Counted from the first letter of the stretch, positions 35,385 through 45,230 are shown. The stretch is DNA of 64,000 nucleotides from an uncultured Clostridium sp. (GCA_934755305.1 CAKVLD010000010.1:1-64000); one strand, 5' to 3'. Numbers and translations are program-made. Notes: generated by a model not told the origin, from the sequence alone.

Positions 35385-35410
35385 TTACATACCTCCATAT
35401 ACTCTATAAC

Positions 35411-35448
35411 AGAGTTAAAATTAAATATATTTATTCAATTTTAACTCT
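35411..35448 (-). promoter_or_regulatory. Perfect 12-bp hairpin in the cassette leader
   Basis: AGAGTTAAAATT and AATTTTAACTCT are exact complements around a 14-base loop, about 30 bases upstream of the NdpA-like start. It may be an operator for a repressor or a structured 5' leader; as a leftward terminator it lacks a T tail. The rest of 35449-35676 is AT-rich and shows no frame. Confidence 0.5.
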
Positions 35449-35676
35449 TTTGGTACTATTTGTCTATATTTGATTGTAATATGTTGAAGAGTGATGAATT
35501 CACTAAGAATTCTTTAATTATAAATATCATATTTATATATAAGCGTAATTATTTAATAATATTACATATTATTAAAAGCAAAATATATTCTATAACTATT
35601 CACCTTATCTACTAAAATCTTTATCTATATAAAATTCTCCTTTAACAATAATATAAATACTTAGTTATATGCATAT

Positions 35677-36537
35677 TTATATTTGTAATATATATTTCCA
35701 CGTAACATTTCCTACAATTCCATCATTAATTAATCCACTATTCACTTGTAGTTTTTTCACTGCCTCCAATGTCCCACTTCCAAAAACTCCATCAACTCCA
35801 TTAGTATCATATCCCAATTCAACTAATCTTTCTTGAAGCAACCTAGTAATCTCTCCTCTTGCTCCATACCTCAACACTGGACATCCTGCCAAAGTATTAG
35901 GCCCAGGAATCCCATCCACAACTTGATTAGAAAATCCCTGTCTATTACACTCTTCCTGCAATCTTCTTACCCAGTCACTGCTTACTCCTGAATTACTTTG
36001 CTGAACTGTAACATTGACTGTATTATTACTTGTTTCCCCAACTAATCCTTTAACAATTGAATTAGCTATATCTTCAGCATTATATATTGCCATATCATCA
36101 TTTGAATCTATAAAACAGCATTCAATAAGCATAGCAGGAATCTTGGTATGATTTATCACATAAAAGTTAGCATTCTTTATTCCCCTGTTTCTATAACCCA
36201 AACTACATATATTATTTAATACATTTCTTGCTGCACTTAGTTCTTTTCCCTGATATGTATAAACTTCAGTACCATGTCCACCTCCTGCATTTAGGTGAAT
36301 TGATACATAAAGATCTCCTCCATTTGCATTAGCTTTATTAACTCTTGCTGACAAACTTTCACTTAAAGTTGAAGCACTATCAACACTACATACACAAACA
36401 CTATGACCTAAAGCTTCTAACTTTGCTTTTACTTTATATCCTATTTCTCTTGTACAATCCTGTTCTTTTCTTCCACATCCTTCTGCTCCTGTATCTGCTC
36501 CTCTTAATGTATGTCCCATATCTAAATTAATTTTCAT
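35677..36537 (-). CDS. Phage endolysin, N-acetylmuramoyl-L-alanine amidase
   Basis: 286 residues. An Amidase_3 catalytic domain (about 1-170) with zinc ligands His9 (DMGH), Glu25 and His81 (SIHLNA) and catalytic Glu139 (IECCF) cleaves the amide between MurNAc and L-Ala. It is followed by a linker and peptidoglycan-binding repeats (about 185-286; VDGIPGPNT and GVDGVFGSGTLEAVKKLQ). There is no signal peptide, so release depends on the holin gene 74 bases upstream. The final PG-binding repeat LINDGIVGNVTWKYI is intact. Confidence 0.93.
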   Translation of the reverse strand: MKINLDMGHTLRGADTGAEGCGRKEQDCTREIGYKVKAKLEALGHSVCVCSVDSASTLSESLSARVNKANANGGDLYVSIHLNAGGGHGTEVYTYQGKELSAARNVLNNICSLGYRNRGIKNANFYVINHTKIPAMLIECCFIDSNDDMAIYNAEDIANSIVKGLVGETSNNTVNVTVQQSNSGVSSDWVRRLQEECNRQGFSNQVVDGIPGPNTLAGCPVLRYGARGEITRLLQERLVELGYDTNGVDGVFGSGTLEAVKKLQVNSGLINDGIVGNVTWKYILQI

Positions 36538-36611
36538 CTTAAAACCTCTTTCCTAAATTATTTAAAAAGACAATAGCTTATTTATAAATTTGCTATTGTC
36601 TCAAAGTATTT

Positions 36612-37019
36612 TTATTTACTTGTTTTTTTGTTTTCTTCATTACTCTTAAGTTGCACTAAAGCTTCCTTTATCTTATCAGGAATTGGTACTCCAAGCTCTG
36701 CACAATTTTCTAAAAGACTTATTCCTTCATTAGCAATATAAAAATAACATACAAGAGTTCTAAACACCCATGTTCCAGTATTTAAAAGCCTGTCTAAAAG
36801 TACTGCTACAATAAGTACAATAAATATTAAAGACTTTCTTGCTATTCCTTTAGATGCAATATGTGAACTAAGAGTTTTGTTATTCCATCCTTTTATTAGC
36901 CCTGTTATATAATCCAAAATCATAAATGAAATTAGAACTATTAAAGCCATATCCCAAGCTCCAAATAACCATGTAAAAACTGTTCCAAGTATTGCTATAC
37001 TTCCTTTTAATTGATCCAT
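36612..37019 (-). CDS. Phage holin
   Basis: 135-residue membrane protein of the toxin-secretion/phage-lysis holin family (Holin_4 type). Hydrophobic segments lie at about 8-45 and 62-80, with DYITGLIKGWNNKTLSSHIASKG as the typical cytoplasmic loop. The Lys-rich C-terminus ENKKTSK follows. It lies directly between the tail-tip gene and the endolysin, the standard lysis order. Confidence 0.92.
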   Translation of the reverse strand: MDQLKGSIAILGTVFTWLFGAWDMALIVLISFMILDYITGLIKGWNNKTLSSHIASKGIARKSLIFIVLIVAVLLDRLLNTGTWVFRTLVCYFYIANEGISLLENCAELGVPIPDKIKEALVQLKSNEENKKTSK

Positions 37020-37060
37020 ACTATTCCTCCTAAAATTAAATATAAAAAATAAAGAAGCTT

Positions 37061-40000
37061 TTACACTCCTCTAATCTTATCTATTCTTTCTTTTAAAATA
37101 TTATTTTCTTCCTTAAGCTCTTGAATTGCTTTAGATAAAACTGGAATAATCATTTCAGGCTTTATCTGATATAAATAATCTCCATTTAACTGTTTTATCT
37201 TAAGCACATAATCAGGATTTATCTTTTCAAGTTCTTGTGCTATATATCCTATATCCTGATGTTTGCCACCCTCTCTCCAGTTAAACTGTCTATGCTTAAA
37301 TTTACTTATCTCTTCAAGTCCACTTTTCTCAGTATCTTTAATATTAAACTTAAGTCTTGCATCTGATGCCCAAGTTGTTATTCCTCTTAAAAATTGATTA
37401 GATGTTCTATTAACAACAACTCTTATATAATTTGTCCCTCCCGAACCATCGCTACTTATCCATTCCATAGCCTTAATATGAGTTGATTCTATTAAATTTC
37501 CTGAATTAGTTATGCTATAACCATGCATATTAAAATTAGCATAACCATTTAAACCTTCTGTATCAAAGCTTCCTGCTCTATGATAAGCAAATACTGTATT
37601 ATAAGTATTGGAGCTTGCTGATTGTCTTATAGCAAAAGATATATATTTTCCTGCCATATCAAGATCCATAGTCAAACCTTTAATTGAAGTATTACCTGCA
37701 TATTGATTACTTCCAAGTCCTCCAATATAACTTCCACTTTCATTATAAAGATTAAGTTTTTTATTAGTTATTGAAGCTCTTAAAACATTGTTGCTATCAT
37801 AATTATAAAAATTACCTCTGGCACTTGCATTACCATAGGTATCAACATAAAATACTTTTATATTTTTACTGTTATAGACATTTAAAGCTCCATTATAGAT
37901 ACTAAAATTATTCTTTTCTAATTTCCAAGCTGTTGTACTTATTGGACTTCCCCCTGTTATTCCTGAAGTAACTTTTGCTATTATACTTGTTGGAGTTATT
38001 GATTGCTCTGCTGAAGACATCCTTGTAGTTAGTGAACTAACATTTTTATTAATAGCTGTAGTTGTAGTTTCTACACTACTTACTCTTGCTGATATTTTAT
38101 TTTTCTCAACATTCAGGTTAGATAAACTTGTATTAATATAAGTAGAGCTTTCCTGCCAATCATTTCTGTACTTGCCTTTAACTATACTTACTGCTGTAAA
38201 TTGATAAGTTCCATAACTTAAAATACCATTTTGCCAACTTCCTAAATACAAAGATACTGGCTTTGTGACTTCAGTTTCAAAAGTTAATTCAAGCCATTGC
38301 CATCCTAAATATGAAGACTTAACCTCATAATTTTTATATTTTCCTTCATGATTTTGCACCTTAATTACTAAAGAAGCTACTCCCTCCTGAACAAAACAAT
38401 AAGTACTTGCAGTATAAGTTGAATTAGAAGGTAGTGCTTCAGTTGTTTGCATTATGTTTTGATTATTACCATTGGTTACAATCCTAAAAGCTTTCTTATA
38501 ACCACTTGTACTATCAATAATACTTTTAGTTGAATTCTTTTCTAAAGCTTCATTCCAGTTATCATAACCATTTAAGAAACAACCATTTTTAATATAGTTA
38601 GGTGAATTAAGATTAATTTCTTTAATTGAATTTATTACATCACTACTACTTACCTTTAACTTTATAGAATTATTAAGCTGCTTTATACTTGTATCATGAT
38701 TAGAAACTTTACTATTTAATGAACTTAAAGAACTATTAACTGATGATACTGTGGAGTTTATTCCATTTACTGTAGCCTTTAGTGATACATAATCATCTTT
38801 TAAATTAACTGTATTACCATTACTTGAAATTGTAGTATTCTTTATTAAACTTTCTATCTTACCCTGATGCACTTTTATTTCTGTTTGAAGTGCTGTTGTA
38901 CTTTCTTTTATACTAGATACATTACTTGTAACTTTCTTAAATGCTACATCTAAGGTTTGACCATCTTCGTTAAGAAAGACTTTTGTTGACTTTATTGTAC
39001 TTGAACTATTAGAATTTATTGATGTTATAAGACTATCTATGTTAATCTTATTCCCACTAATTTCATTACTATTTATCATACGATCCTTAATAATTCCATT
39101 GGCCAATGCTTTTTCTTTTACTCCTGTAGAATCTATTAAAGTACCTTGTCCAGTTTCATCAAAAACACCAAAGGTAAATTTATTATTAGCATCTCTTCCT
39201 GCTATCATTCTAACTTTACCTTTTTCATCCCTCCATTGTTGAGTTTCACCAACAATCTCTATACCACCAGTACTTGATTTAATTTGAAATTTATTAGTTG
39301 AAATAATTCCTGCTTTAATCTTTCCTACATCTAAACTTTCAATCATAGCACTTTTTATAATGCCTTCATCAATAACAACATTTTTCCCTGTAAGATGAAT
39401 AGTTTGTGTCATATCTGCTGTTATGTTTCCTGCAAGTAAATTATTTATTAATGCTGTGCTGCTTTCTAAAACTCCAATCTTTGCATTAGATGCATTTAAG
39501 TCTGTTATATCAGCTTTTGTTGCTGCTAACTTATTTACATCTGCCTTAAATACCTTTAAATCATTAATTGTTGCTGAGGTTGCTTCTAATGTTCCTACCC
39601 TTGCACTAACTGCATTTAAACTATTAATGTCTGCTTTATCAATAACTATATGCTTTACTACATCTTTAATAGCACTTTCTGATATTGTCCCATCATCACT
39701 TGTTATATTATCTACTGTTTCATATACTTCTTTTGCTTCTTTCTGAATATCTTCAAAGGATGCCATAGTATTTGATAATTCACATTCATTTCTTTCTGGT
39801 TCATCTGGATATTCTATGATCTTTACAATTCTTTGCTTATCTCTAAATCTATCTTTCTTAGAAATTAGAGTTATAATATCACCTAAGTTAAAATCTAAAA
39901 TACTATATTCTTTTTTATTTATTTTTGCTAAATCTTGAATATCACATCTATAAGATTTTTTAGGTTTAGATAGATCCTCTAACTTTGCTGCTGCATCTTC

Positions 40001-40702
40001 TTTTAGATCTTCTAAAATAGTGTATCTTTCATCTTTCCAGTAAAAAGTTTTTATCTTATTAGAATACTGATAATTTTCTAAATATCCTTTTCCATCAAGC
40101 TTTAAACCATCTTTTCCTTCTGCTCTTATCCTAGTGTAATATTCATTAGTATCATTGTTATAATCTAAACTTATAAGATTAAGAGAGTCCATAAAATAAA
40201 CTCCCTTATCTTGTCCTATCTTCTCATAAACTTTAATTACTTTATTTAAACTATCAAAGATTAGTTCAACTCTATAGATATTTTTTATCTCTTGGATAAT
40301 ATCCCATGAGGAACAGGAGGTTTTTCTTACAGTTCTTTTCTTTGTAAGCTTATCTATTAAATTTACTGTCCATCCTGTTCCTGCACAAGCTAAGCTTAAA
40401 GAATCCTTTATAGTTTGCTCTGTTGTATCAAATCTATCCCACTCTTTACCTTCTAAAGCTTCAACATTCATTTTGCATAATACAGAAATATAATCTTCAT
40501 CATGATTAGAAATTTCTTTTATTACAAATTCATCTGTTTTATTTTGAATATATCCTTCAAGTTCAATATTTTGTGCTGCTACTTTAGGGTATAAAAAAGA
40601 AAGTGTTTTATCGCAGCTCTCTAATACACTTTCTATCTTGTAATCCTCATATCTAATTAACCCCTCTATTTTTTTATGATTTTTATCGTAAAGTTGTAAC
40701 AA
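37061..40702 (-). CDS. Phage tail-tip/fibre protein with self-cleaving S74 chaperone
   Basis: 1213 residues. The TTG start with AAAGGAGG six bases upstream is chosen over an ATG that overlaps that RBS. The N-terminus (about 1-340) resembles prophage tail endopeptidase/Tal proteins, with the ISKKDRFRDKQRIVKIIEYPDEP-type region. A long middle of alternating coiled-coil repeats (ASNAKIGVLESSTALINNL; SINSNSSS) is followed by a carbohydrate-binding-like domain (about 720-840). The C-terminal 110 residues are an intramolecular chaperone (Peptidase_S74): SDARLKFNIK, then HQDIGYIAQELEKINPD. The frame is intact, unlike the capsid and tape-measure genes. It likely determines host receptor binding. Confidence 0.88.
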   Translation of the reverse strand: MLQLYDKNHKKIEGLIRYEDYKIESVLESCDKTLSFLYPKVAAQNIELEGYIQNKTDEFVIKEISNHDEDYISVLCKMNVEALEGKEWDRFDTTEQTIKDSLSLACAGTGWTVNLIDKLTKKRTVRKTSCSSWDIIQEIKNIYRVELIFDSLNKVIKVYEKIGQDKGVYFMDSLNLISLDYNNDTNEYYTRIRAEGKDGLKLDGKGYLENYQYSNKIKTFYWKDERYTILEDLKEDAAAKLEDLSKPKKSYRCDIQDLAKINKKEYSILDFNLGDIITLISKKDRFRDKQRIVKIIEYPDEPERNECELSNTMASFEDIQKEAKEVYETVDNITSDDGTISESAIKDVVKHIVIDKADINSLNAVSARVGTLEATSATINDLKVFKADVNKLAATKADITDLNASNAKIGVLESSTALINNLLAGNITADMTQTIHLTGKNVVIDEGIIKSAMIESLDVGKIKAGIISTNKFQIKSSTGGIEIVGETQQWRDEKGKVRMIAGRDANNKFTFGVFDETGQGTLIDSTGVKEKALANGIIKDRMINSNEISGNKINIDSLITSINSNSSSTIKSTKVFLNEDGQTLDVAFKKVTSNVSSIKESTTALQTEIKVHQGKIESLIKNTTISSNGNTVNLKDDYVSLKATVNGINSTVSSVNSSLSSLNSKVSNHDTSIKQLNNSIKLKVSSSDVINSIKEINLNSPNYIKNGCFLNGYDNWNEALEKNSTKSIIDSTSGYKKAFRIVTNGNNQNIMQTTEALPSNSTYTASTYCFVQEGVASLVIKVQNHEGKYKNYEVKSSYLGWQWLELTFETEVTKPVSLYLGSWQNGILSYGTYQFTAVSIVKGKYRNDWQESSTYINTSLSNLNVEKNKISARVSSVETTTTAINKNVSSLTTRMSSAEQSITPTSIIAKVTSGITGGSPISTTAWKLEKNNFSIYNGALNVYNSKNIKVFYVDTYGNASARGNFYNYDSNNVLRASITNKKLNLYNESGSYIGGLGSNQYAGNTSIKGLTMDLDMAGKYISFAIRQSASSNTYNTVFAYHRAGSFDTEGLNGYANFNMHGYSITNSGNLIESTHIKAMEWISSDGSGGTNYIRVVVNRTSNQFLRGITTWASDARLKFNIKDTEKSGLEEISKFKHRQFNWREGGKHQDIGYIAQELEKINPDYVLKIKQLNGDYLYQIKPEMIIPVLSKAIQELKEENNILKERIDKIRGV

Positions 40703-40745
40703 TGTTGCCCTCCTTTCACACATATTCTAAAAAACATATATTTTC

Positions 40746-41123
40746 TTATTCTTCAAGCATATATTCAATTGCTAAAAGTTCTTGTGCTGATACTCTAACA
40801 TCTAAATCACTTAATTTTATTTTTTCAATTTCTATATTGTTTTCTATTTCTAACAGCTCTGCATAGGATCTATTCCATTCCGACAAATTTCCTTTAGCTA
40901 TTTCTGCTACTCCATTATCATCAAGCTTCAAATTTCCTTTATCATCTTTAGTCCCATATTTACTTACTAGCTTTCTTTTCTCTTCAATAAATATATTGCT
41001 TATTTCATCTATTGTTTTTATGTTCTTTGCTATTTTAAAGCTTGTCTTAACATTTAGTTCTTTGGTAGATAAATTCTTTAATGCTTCTATACTGTTTACT
41101 ATTTCTTTATTAGTTAGCTTCAA
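40746..41123 (-). CDS. Small phage protein, DUF1617-like
   Basis: 125 residues, charged and helical, with the pattern SFKIAKNIKTIDEISNIFIEEKRKLVSKYG seen in small tail-region proteins of clostridial and lactic phages. The TTG start overlaps the previous gene by 14 bases, and its AAAGGAGG lies inside that gene, indicating translational coupling. Precise role unknown. Confidence 0.6.
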   Translation of the reverse strand: MKLTNKEIVNSIEALKNLSTKELNVKTSFKIAKNIKTIDEISNIFIEEKRKLVSKYGTKDDKGNLKLDDNGVAEIAKGNLSEWNRSYAELLEIENNIEIEKIKLSDLDVRVSAQELLAIEYMLEE

Positions 41124-41382
41124 TATTTAATTCCTCCTTTGGTTCTTCTGTACCTTGTTCAAAAATTCTATCTTGAATTTCATATACATTGTCAGTGAAT
41201 TTACTTATATCACTTCTACATTCTTTTCTGTTTTCTTTGTATAATTCTTCATTTAAAACATTAGTTACTACTGTTGGTGTGCCACTTGAATCTGTTGTTA
41301 CTGTGGCTGTCATGTAAACTACTGTTTCTTCTTTTATTTTACTTTCTCCTATTAGGTTTATGCTTTCTTTTATGTTTAACAT
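41110..41382 (-). CDS. Small phage protein of unknown function
   Basis: 90 residues. A beta-rich centre (VVYMTATVTTDSSGTPTVVTNVLNEELY) and acidic C-terminus are visible; no known domain recognised. AAGGAGATG precedes the ATG. It overlaps the DUF1617-like gene by 14 bases. Confidence 0.6.
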   Translation of the reverse strand: MLNIKESINLIGESKIKEETVVYMTATVTTDSSGTPTVVTNVLNEELYKENRKECRSDISKFTDNVYEIQDRIFEQGTEEPKEELNIEAN

Positions 41383-41406
41383 TTAGTTCATCTCCTTAAT
41401 TTTTTG

Positions 41407-41446
41407 AACAAAAAAAGTAGTATAACTTGTACTACTTTCTTTATCT
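41407..41446 (-). terminator. Terminator after the 158-residue cargo gene
   Basis: AAAGTAGTA and TACTACTTT form a 9-bp stem with a 7-base loop and a T-rich leftward tail. It lies between the cargo gene at 41473-41949 and the phage genes, insulating the inserted pair. Confidence 0.8.
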
Positions 41447-41472
41447 TTTATATTTATCTAATACTTAATATT

Positions 41473-41949
41473 TTATTTGCATCCAAACTGAATCAACTTC
41501 TCTTTAAATAACTTAGTAAAATCAAAAAATTTATCTGGATAATCATCTTTAAGATCTGGATCTGTTCTTACAAACTCCTCCACCCTTTCAATAAAACCTA
41601 AATAATCATTATTGTTTCCAACTTCCTTACTATCGCAAATAAAATTAGGAATTTTAATCCCCTTAGTTTCCATATAATCACAGATTGTAAAAAATTCACA
41701 TCTTATATCATCATAATCATATCCGCCCCAACTTGTTTTTCCTATTTCTTTACTAGTAGCTTCTAAAGCATCACATGCTTTCTTTGTATTTATTAAAAGA
41801 CTATTCTTTTGATTTATTTCAATACTGTCTTCTTTATTAAATACTTCTTTTTCTGCAGAAATACTGTTATTAATTTCTCCTAAACGCCCTTTATTTATGT
41901 GATAATTACTCATCTTCATCGAATTGATATATGTTTGAATATTATTCAT
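41473..41949 (-). CDS. Cytoplasmic protein of unknown function, divergent from a secreted protein
   Basis: 158 residues, soluble, with no signal peptide or membrane segment. The first half is Asn/Lys/Glu-rich. The second half has aromatic and acidic blocks (TSWGGYDYDDIRCEFFTI and DPDLKDDYPDKFFDFTKLF) like small immunity proteins, although I cannot assign a family. GGGAGGGG precedes the ATG. It is transcribed away from the secreted protein at 42087, sharing a 137-base intergenic promoter region, and has its own terminator. The pair interrupts the phage tail genes. Confidence 0.6.
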   Translation of the reverse strand: MNNIQTYINSMKMSNYHINKGRLGEINNSISAEKEVFNKEDSIEINQKNSLLINTKKACDALEATSKEIGKTSWGGYDYDDIRCEFFTICDYMETKGIKIPNFICDSKEVGNNNDYLGFIERVEEFVRTDPDLKDDYPDKFFDFTKLFKEKLIQFGCK

Positions 41950-42036
41950 AAGAACCCCTCCCTTTTATATTTATCGATAAGTAAATTTAAAACTTTAATT
42001 CAATATTTATAACCAAAAACTATTATTTTACATTTA

Positions 42037-42065
42037 TTTTATTTTTTGTTATAATTCTTCTATAC
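42037..42065 (+). promoter_or_regulatory. Sigma-A promoter of secreted cargo protein 1
   Basis: TTTACA, 17 bases, TATAAT, within the 137-base divergent region, followed by AAAGGAGTGAT before the ATG. It fits housekeeping expression independent of the phage late operon. Confidence 0.65.
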
Positions 42066-42086
42066 AAAATTAAAGGAGTGATATAA

Positions 42087-42551
42087 ATGAAGAAAATTTC
42101 AAAAAAACTTTCATTAATTCTTACACTATCAATACTTATTACTACTGCGTTATTATTTAATACTAATTCTATTCAAGCATCTGCTTCAACAAACGGATTA
42201 ACTATTACTCAAGTTGGTGATACAAGAGACTATGGATATAATACCTATAAAGCAATAAATCCTCAACAAGTAAAAGGTATAGGAAAAACATATACAGTTA
42301 ATAGTAAAGTTGCACACTTACAATATAAAATACCATCAAACTATCACACTGGTGCTAAATTATGGGTTAACGGTTCTTGTGTAAGTACTAATCCAAGATG
42401 TATCGGTTTTAAGAATTTAGGCGATTACTGTTATGTTACTTTACTTGTTACTAATCTATACCCTAACATGATTAATACTGTTGAAGTAAAAGATGGTGGT
42501 GTTGGTTGTCCAATAGCATCTGATTCTATTAATATTAGAATTGCTAATTAA
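42087..42551 (+). CDS. Small secreted protein 1 inserted in prophage
   Basis: 154 residues. Signal peptide with MKKISKKLS, a hydrophobic core and a likely cleavage after IQASA (about residue 32). The mature part is beta-rich, includes four cysteines (in GSCVST, NPRCIG, DYCYV and GVGCPI) that could form two disulphides, and ends with KDGGVG...INIRIAN. No family recognised. It runs against the phage genes, has its own promoter and terminator, and is opposite a 158-residue cytoplasmic protein. Toxin with immunity, bacteriocin, or surface adhesin are possible but untested roles. Confidence 0.7.
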   Translation: MKKISKKLSLILTLSILITTALLFNTNSIQASASTNGLTITQVGDTRDYGYNTYKAINPQQVKGIGKTYTVNSKVAHLQYKIPSNYHTGAKLWVNGSCVSTNPRCIGFKNLGDYCYVTLLVTNLYPNMINTVEVKDGGVGCPIASDSINIRIAN

Positions 42552-42561
42552 TTAGGCATGT

Positions 42562-42607
42562 AAAAGCTCTTAACTTTTAATATTGTATAAGTTAAGAGCT
42601 TTTATTA
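42562..42607 (+). terminator. Terminator of secreted cargo protein 1
   Basis: AAAAGCTCTTAACTT pairs with AAGTTAAGAGCTTTT, followed by ATT. Confidence 0.85.
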
Positions 42608-42623
42608 ATACCTTATAATTTAT

Positions 42624-43316
42624 TCAAACAAATTTCAATCTATATCTCACTTTTATACTACATATATTTCGAGTAGCTATTAAATCATTTTTCATTAAAT
42701 TTAACTTTGGAAATTCCCACATCTCAACATCCCCAAACTTATTAACACCATTAACAGTAACCTTTCCCTTTATGCCATCAATAACAACTGTATTTCCCTT
42801 AACCAAATTCCTCACCACAATAGGATCATCACCAAATCCCTTTAAAGTAATCTCACTTAAATCTGCCTTAGGTGTAATCTCAACAATACAAGGTGTTTCC
42901 ATATTACCATTAACAAAAATAGTTTTCTCAGTAACTCCATCCATAACTTCAACTACTTCTTCCCCATATTCATATCCATCAAGTTCAAGATTTAAATAAA
43001 GCCACTCATCAAACTCAGTATCCTCAATAGAAGAATTAGTTAAATAAACATGAAAGTAATGCTCCAAATTATTAAACTTAATATCAGCTTCCTCAATAAA
43101 ATTAGCCATAAAATCAGAAATATTTTTATACGCTGTATTTCTGTCTATGGCTTCAAATAATATTTTTATAGTTATCTTTTTAAATCCTACTTCACTTGAT
43201 AGCTGAGTATAAATATTGCCTATCTTACTCTTCTTAATCTCAATCTCTGCAGGTTGAATTAATTTACTACTAACACTTGCTCCATACTTTTTTATATCAA
43301 TATCATTTACTATCAT
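42624..43316 (-). CDS. Phage distal tail protein
   Basis: 230 residues, matching the pattern of Dit/siphovirus tail-family proteins: an N-terminal MIVNDIDIKKYGA block, then beta-rich domains with KITIKILFEAIDRNTAYKNIS, and a C-terminal galectin-like part with TVVIDGIKGKVTVNGVN. It forms the hub between tail tube and tip. It overlaps the tape-measure remnant by four bases (43313-43316), the normal phage order. Confidence 0.8.
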   Translation of the reverse strand: MIVNDIDIKKYGASVSSKLIQPAEIEIKKSKIGNIYTQLSSEVGFKKITIKILFEAIDRNTAYKNISDFMANFIEEADIKFNNLEHYFHVYLTNSSIEDTEFDEWLYLNLELDGYEYGEEVVEVMDGVTEKTIFVNGNMETPCIVEITPKADLSEITLKGFGDDPIVVRNLVKGNTVVIDGIKGKVTVNGVNKFGDVEMWEFPKLNLMKNDLIATRNICSIKVRYRLKFV

Positions 43317-45001
43317 CTTATCCTCCTTCTAGTTGCTGCAAGCTTACCACCAATTCTATCTGCTAAAGCATTTTCATTAAAATAAACATTACTCTTAAGT
43401 GTTACATTACTCATAGCATTTGCTACTGCTGCAGCTGTTGCTTCTGCTATCATTTGAGCTATGGAGTTCATATTAAAATCATTAGAATATGAACTATTAT
43501 AATTATTAGTTGTATTATTAATTAGCTGCTTACTTAAAGTACTATTTTGACTAAAGAATCCTCCATTAACTTGTTTTGATAAAAGCTTTTTAGTCTCTGG
43601 AGCTGTTATTACTTTTTCTCCACCTTTGAAATTATAAAGTTGTGGCCCCGAATCTCCTGTTAAAATAGCCCTTCTTCCATCTAAAATAAGCTCCTGTCCT
43701 TCTTCTGCTACGAAGGCAACTCCTGGTGGTGCATTATCTGTACCATTCGCAAATCCAAAGAAACTTTTAATTCCATCACCTATAGCTTCAAATAATGTTT
43801 TTATTGTAACTGTCTTAGATCCTGGAATATTTCTTATAGCATCTTGAACTTCATTAACATCTCTTATAGTTCCATCTGCATTACTTTGTATCTGTATTGG
43901 TGTACCATTTAAATTTAATATTCCTGACCTTGTACCATCTGTATTTTGTTTTACATTTTGAAGACTTCCTATTACCCTTCCATCTGCATCACATATTTGA
44001 CCTGAAGCATTTATTGTATTATTGGCCATATCATTTAAGGCTGACTTAACTTGTGAATTAGTTACATTATGTTGATCTGCAATTCCTTTTACATCATTAG
44101 CAATATTATTTGTATATGCTCCAACATTGCCTGTGAAAGTATCATATATTCCTGTTATCTCTCCTGTTGTACTATCAACTGTTACTGCTATATTTTGAAG
44201 TGAATCATTTGTTGTATTGTACATGGTGTACCATCCACTTTCAGTAATTGAACTTAAATTATCATATTGAGATTTTAAGTTTTCTAGCATTTCTTGTTTA
44301 TGGGCTTCTCCTCTTTGAAGCTCTTCTCCAGTATATTGATTTATCTTATTCATAAGTTCAGGGTATTTTGTGTTGCATATATCCATCTTACCTTCATATA
44401 ACTTATTTTCATTTTCAAGCTCTTTATTATAAGCTTCCCTATATTGATTAAGTCTTGCTTCACATTCTTCTTTTGCCTGTCCTTCTAGGTTTGGAAGTTG
44501 TTCTTGTGCTATGCTTATGGCTTTTTCATATTTATCTTTTATAGCTTGAAGTGATTCAGTATGCGATTGTTTCTCAGTCTTTACTATTTCACTTAATCCT
44601 TCTGTGTTATAAGATACACATCTTTGATTAAAGTCCCTTACTGCATTTTCATATTCTTGTTGTGACATAGTTAAGTTCTTTAAAGATATATCCTGCCATG
44701 ATTTTTGAATCTCAGTTATTTTATTTTGCTCTTCTTCTGTTATTGCTCTATGTTCTTCTGCTGCTTTATGATATATTTCTTGTATTTGCTCCTTACCTTT
44801 CTTAACTTCTTCTATTTGAGCATTAGCACCTTTATTAATAGAATCTAATAATTTCTTCTCTGCATCATCTATTGCTCCATCTCCAACAAACAAGTTATAC
44901 ATAGCTTGATATGCAGGATCTTTATGATTATTAATAGCTTCTATAATGTTATTACATAGTTCATTAGTTCTATTTGAGATATTATTAACTTCTTGTTCAC
45001 T
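43313..45001 (-). pseudogene. Tape-measure protein, C-terminal remnant
   Basis: The frame is open leftward from 45001, right after a TAG, so coding sequence extends 33 codons before the first ATG (44902) and no RBS precedes that ATG. The product has long helices (residues 1-215), then GFANGTDNAPPGVAFVAEEGQELILDG, the tape-measure C-terminal block near the end. Tape-measure proteins usually exceed 800 residues, so the N-terminal part is missing. Its first codons abut the major tail protein fragment, showing one deletion removed the end of that gene, the tail chaperones and the start of this gene. Confidence 0.8.
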
Positions 45002-45200
45002 CTAGGTCAACGCTTGTTTTCTTTTTCTTGTATATGTTTTGTTTGTTGTCTGCATAGTTTGATGCTTCTGCATAATTGTATGTGTATTTAACTTCTTCTA
45101 AATCTTCTATTTTTTCTGGAGTTTCAAAAGTTATTACTCCGTTTTTTGTTATTTGTCTGGCTGCCATACAGTTTTTACAGCCTGTCTTCTTTCTGCTCAT
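44997..45200 (-). pseudogene. Major tail protein, N-terminal fragment
   Basis: 67 residues beginning MSRKKTGCKNCMAARQITKN. The pattern TPEKIEDLEEVKYTYNYAEA followed by YADNK matches the N-terminus of phi13-type major tail tube proteins, which are about 190-200 residues. The fragment ends in a TGA created at the junction with the tape-measure remnant. It has an intact RBS (AAGGTAATTT), so a short product may be made, but a tail tube cannot be built from it. Confidence 0.7.
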
Positions 45201-45230
45201 AAATTACCTTCTTTCTTATTTTTTTGTATT

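Noticed and set aside
31577..35676. Integrase or excisionase gene near the left att-like repeat
   Set aside because: None of the frames there has a tyrosine or serine recombinase signature; only the three cargo genes are present.
39423..39746. Hydrophobic open frame opposite the tail-fibre gene
   Set aside because: It arises from repeated coiled-coil codons of the fibre on the opposite strand; no RBS or terminator.
37061..40702. Diversity-generating retroelement acting on the tail fibre
   Set aside because: No reverse transcriptase, template repeat or variable repeat pair was found in the window.
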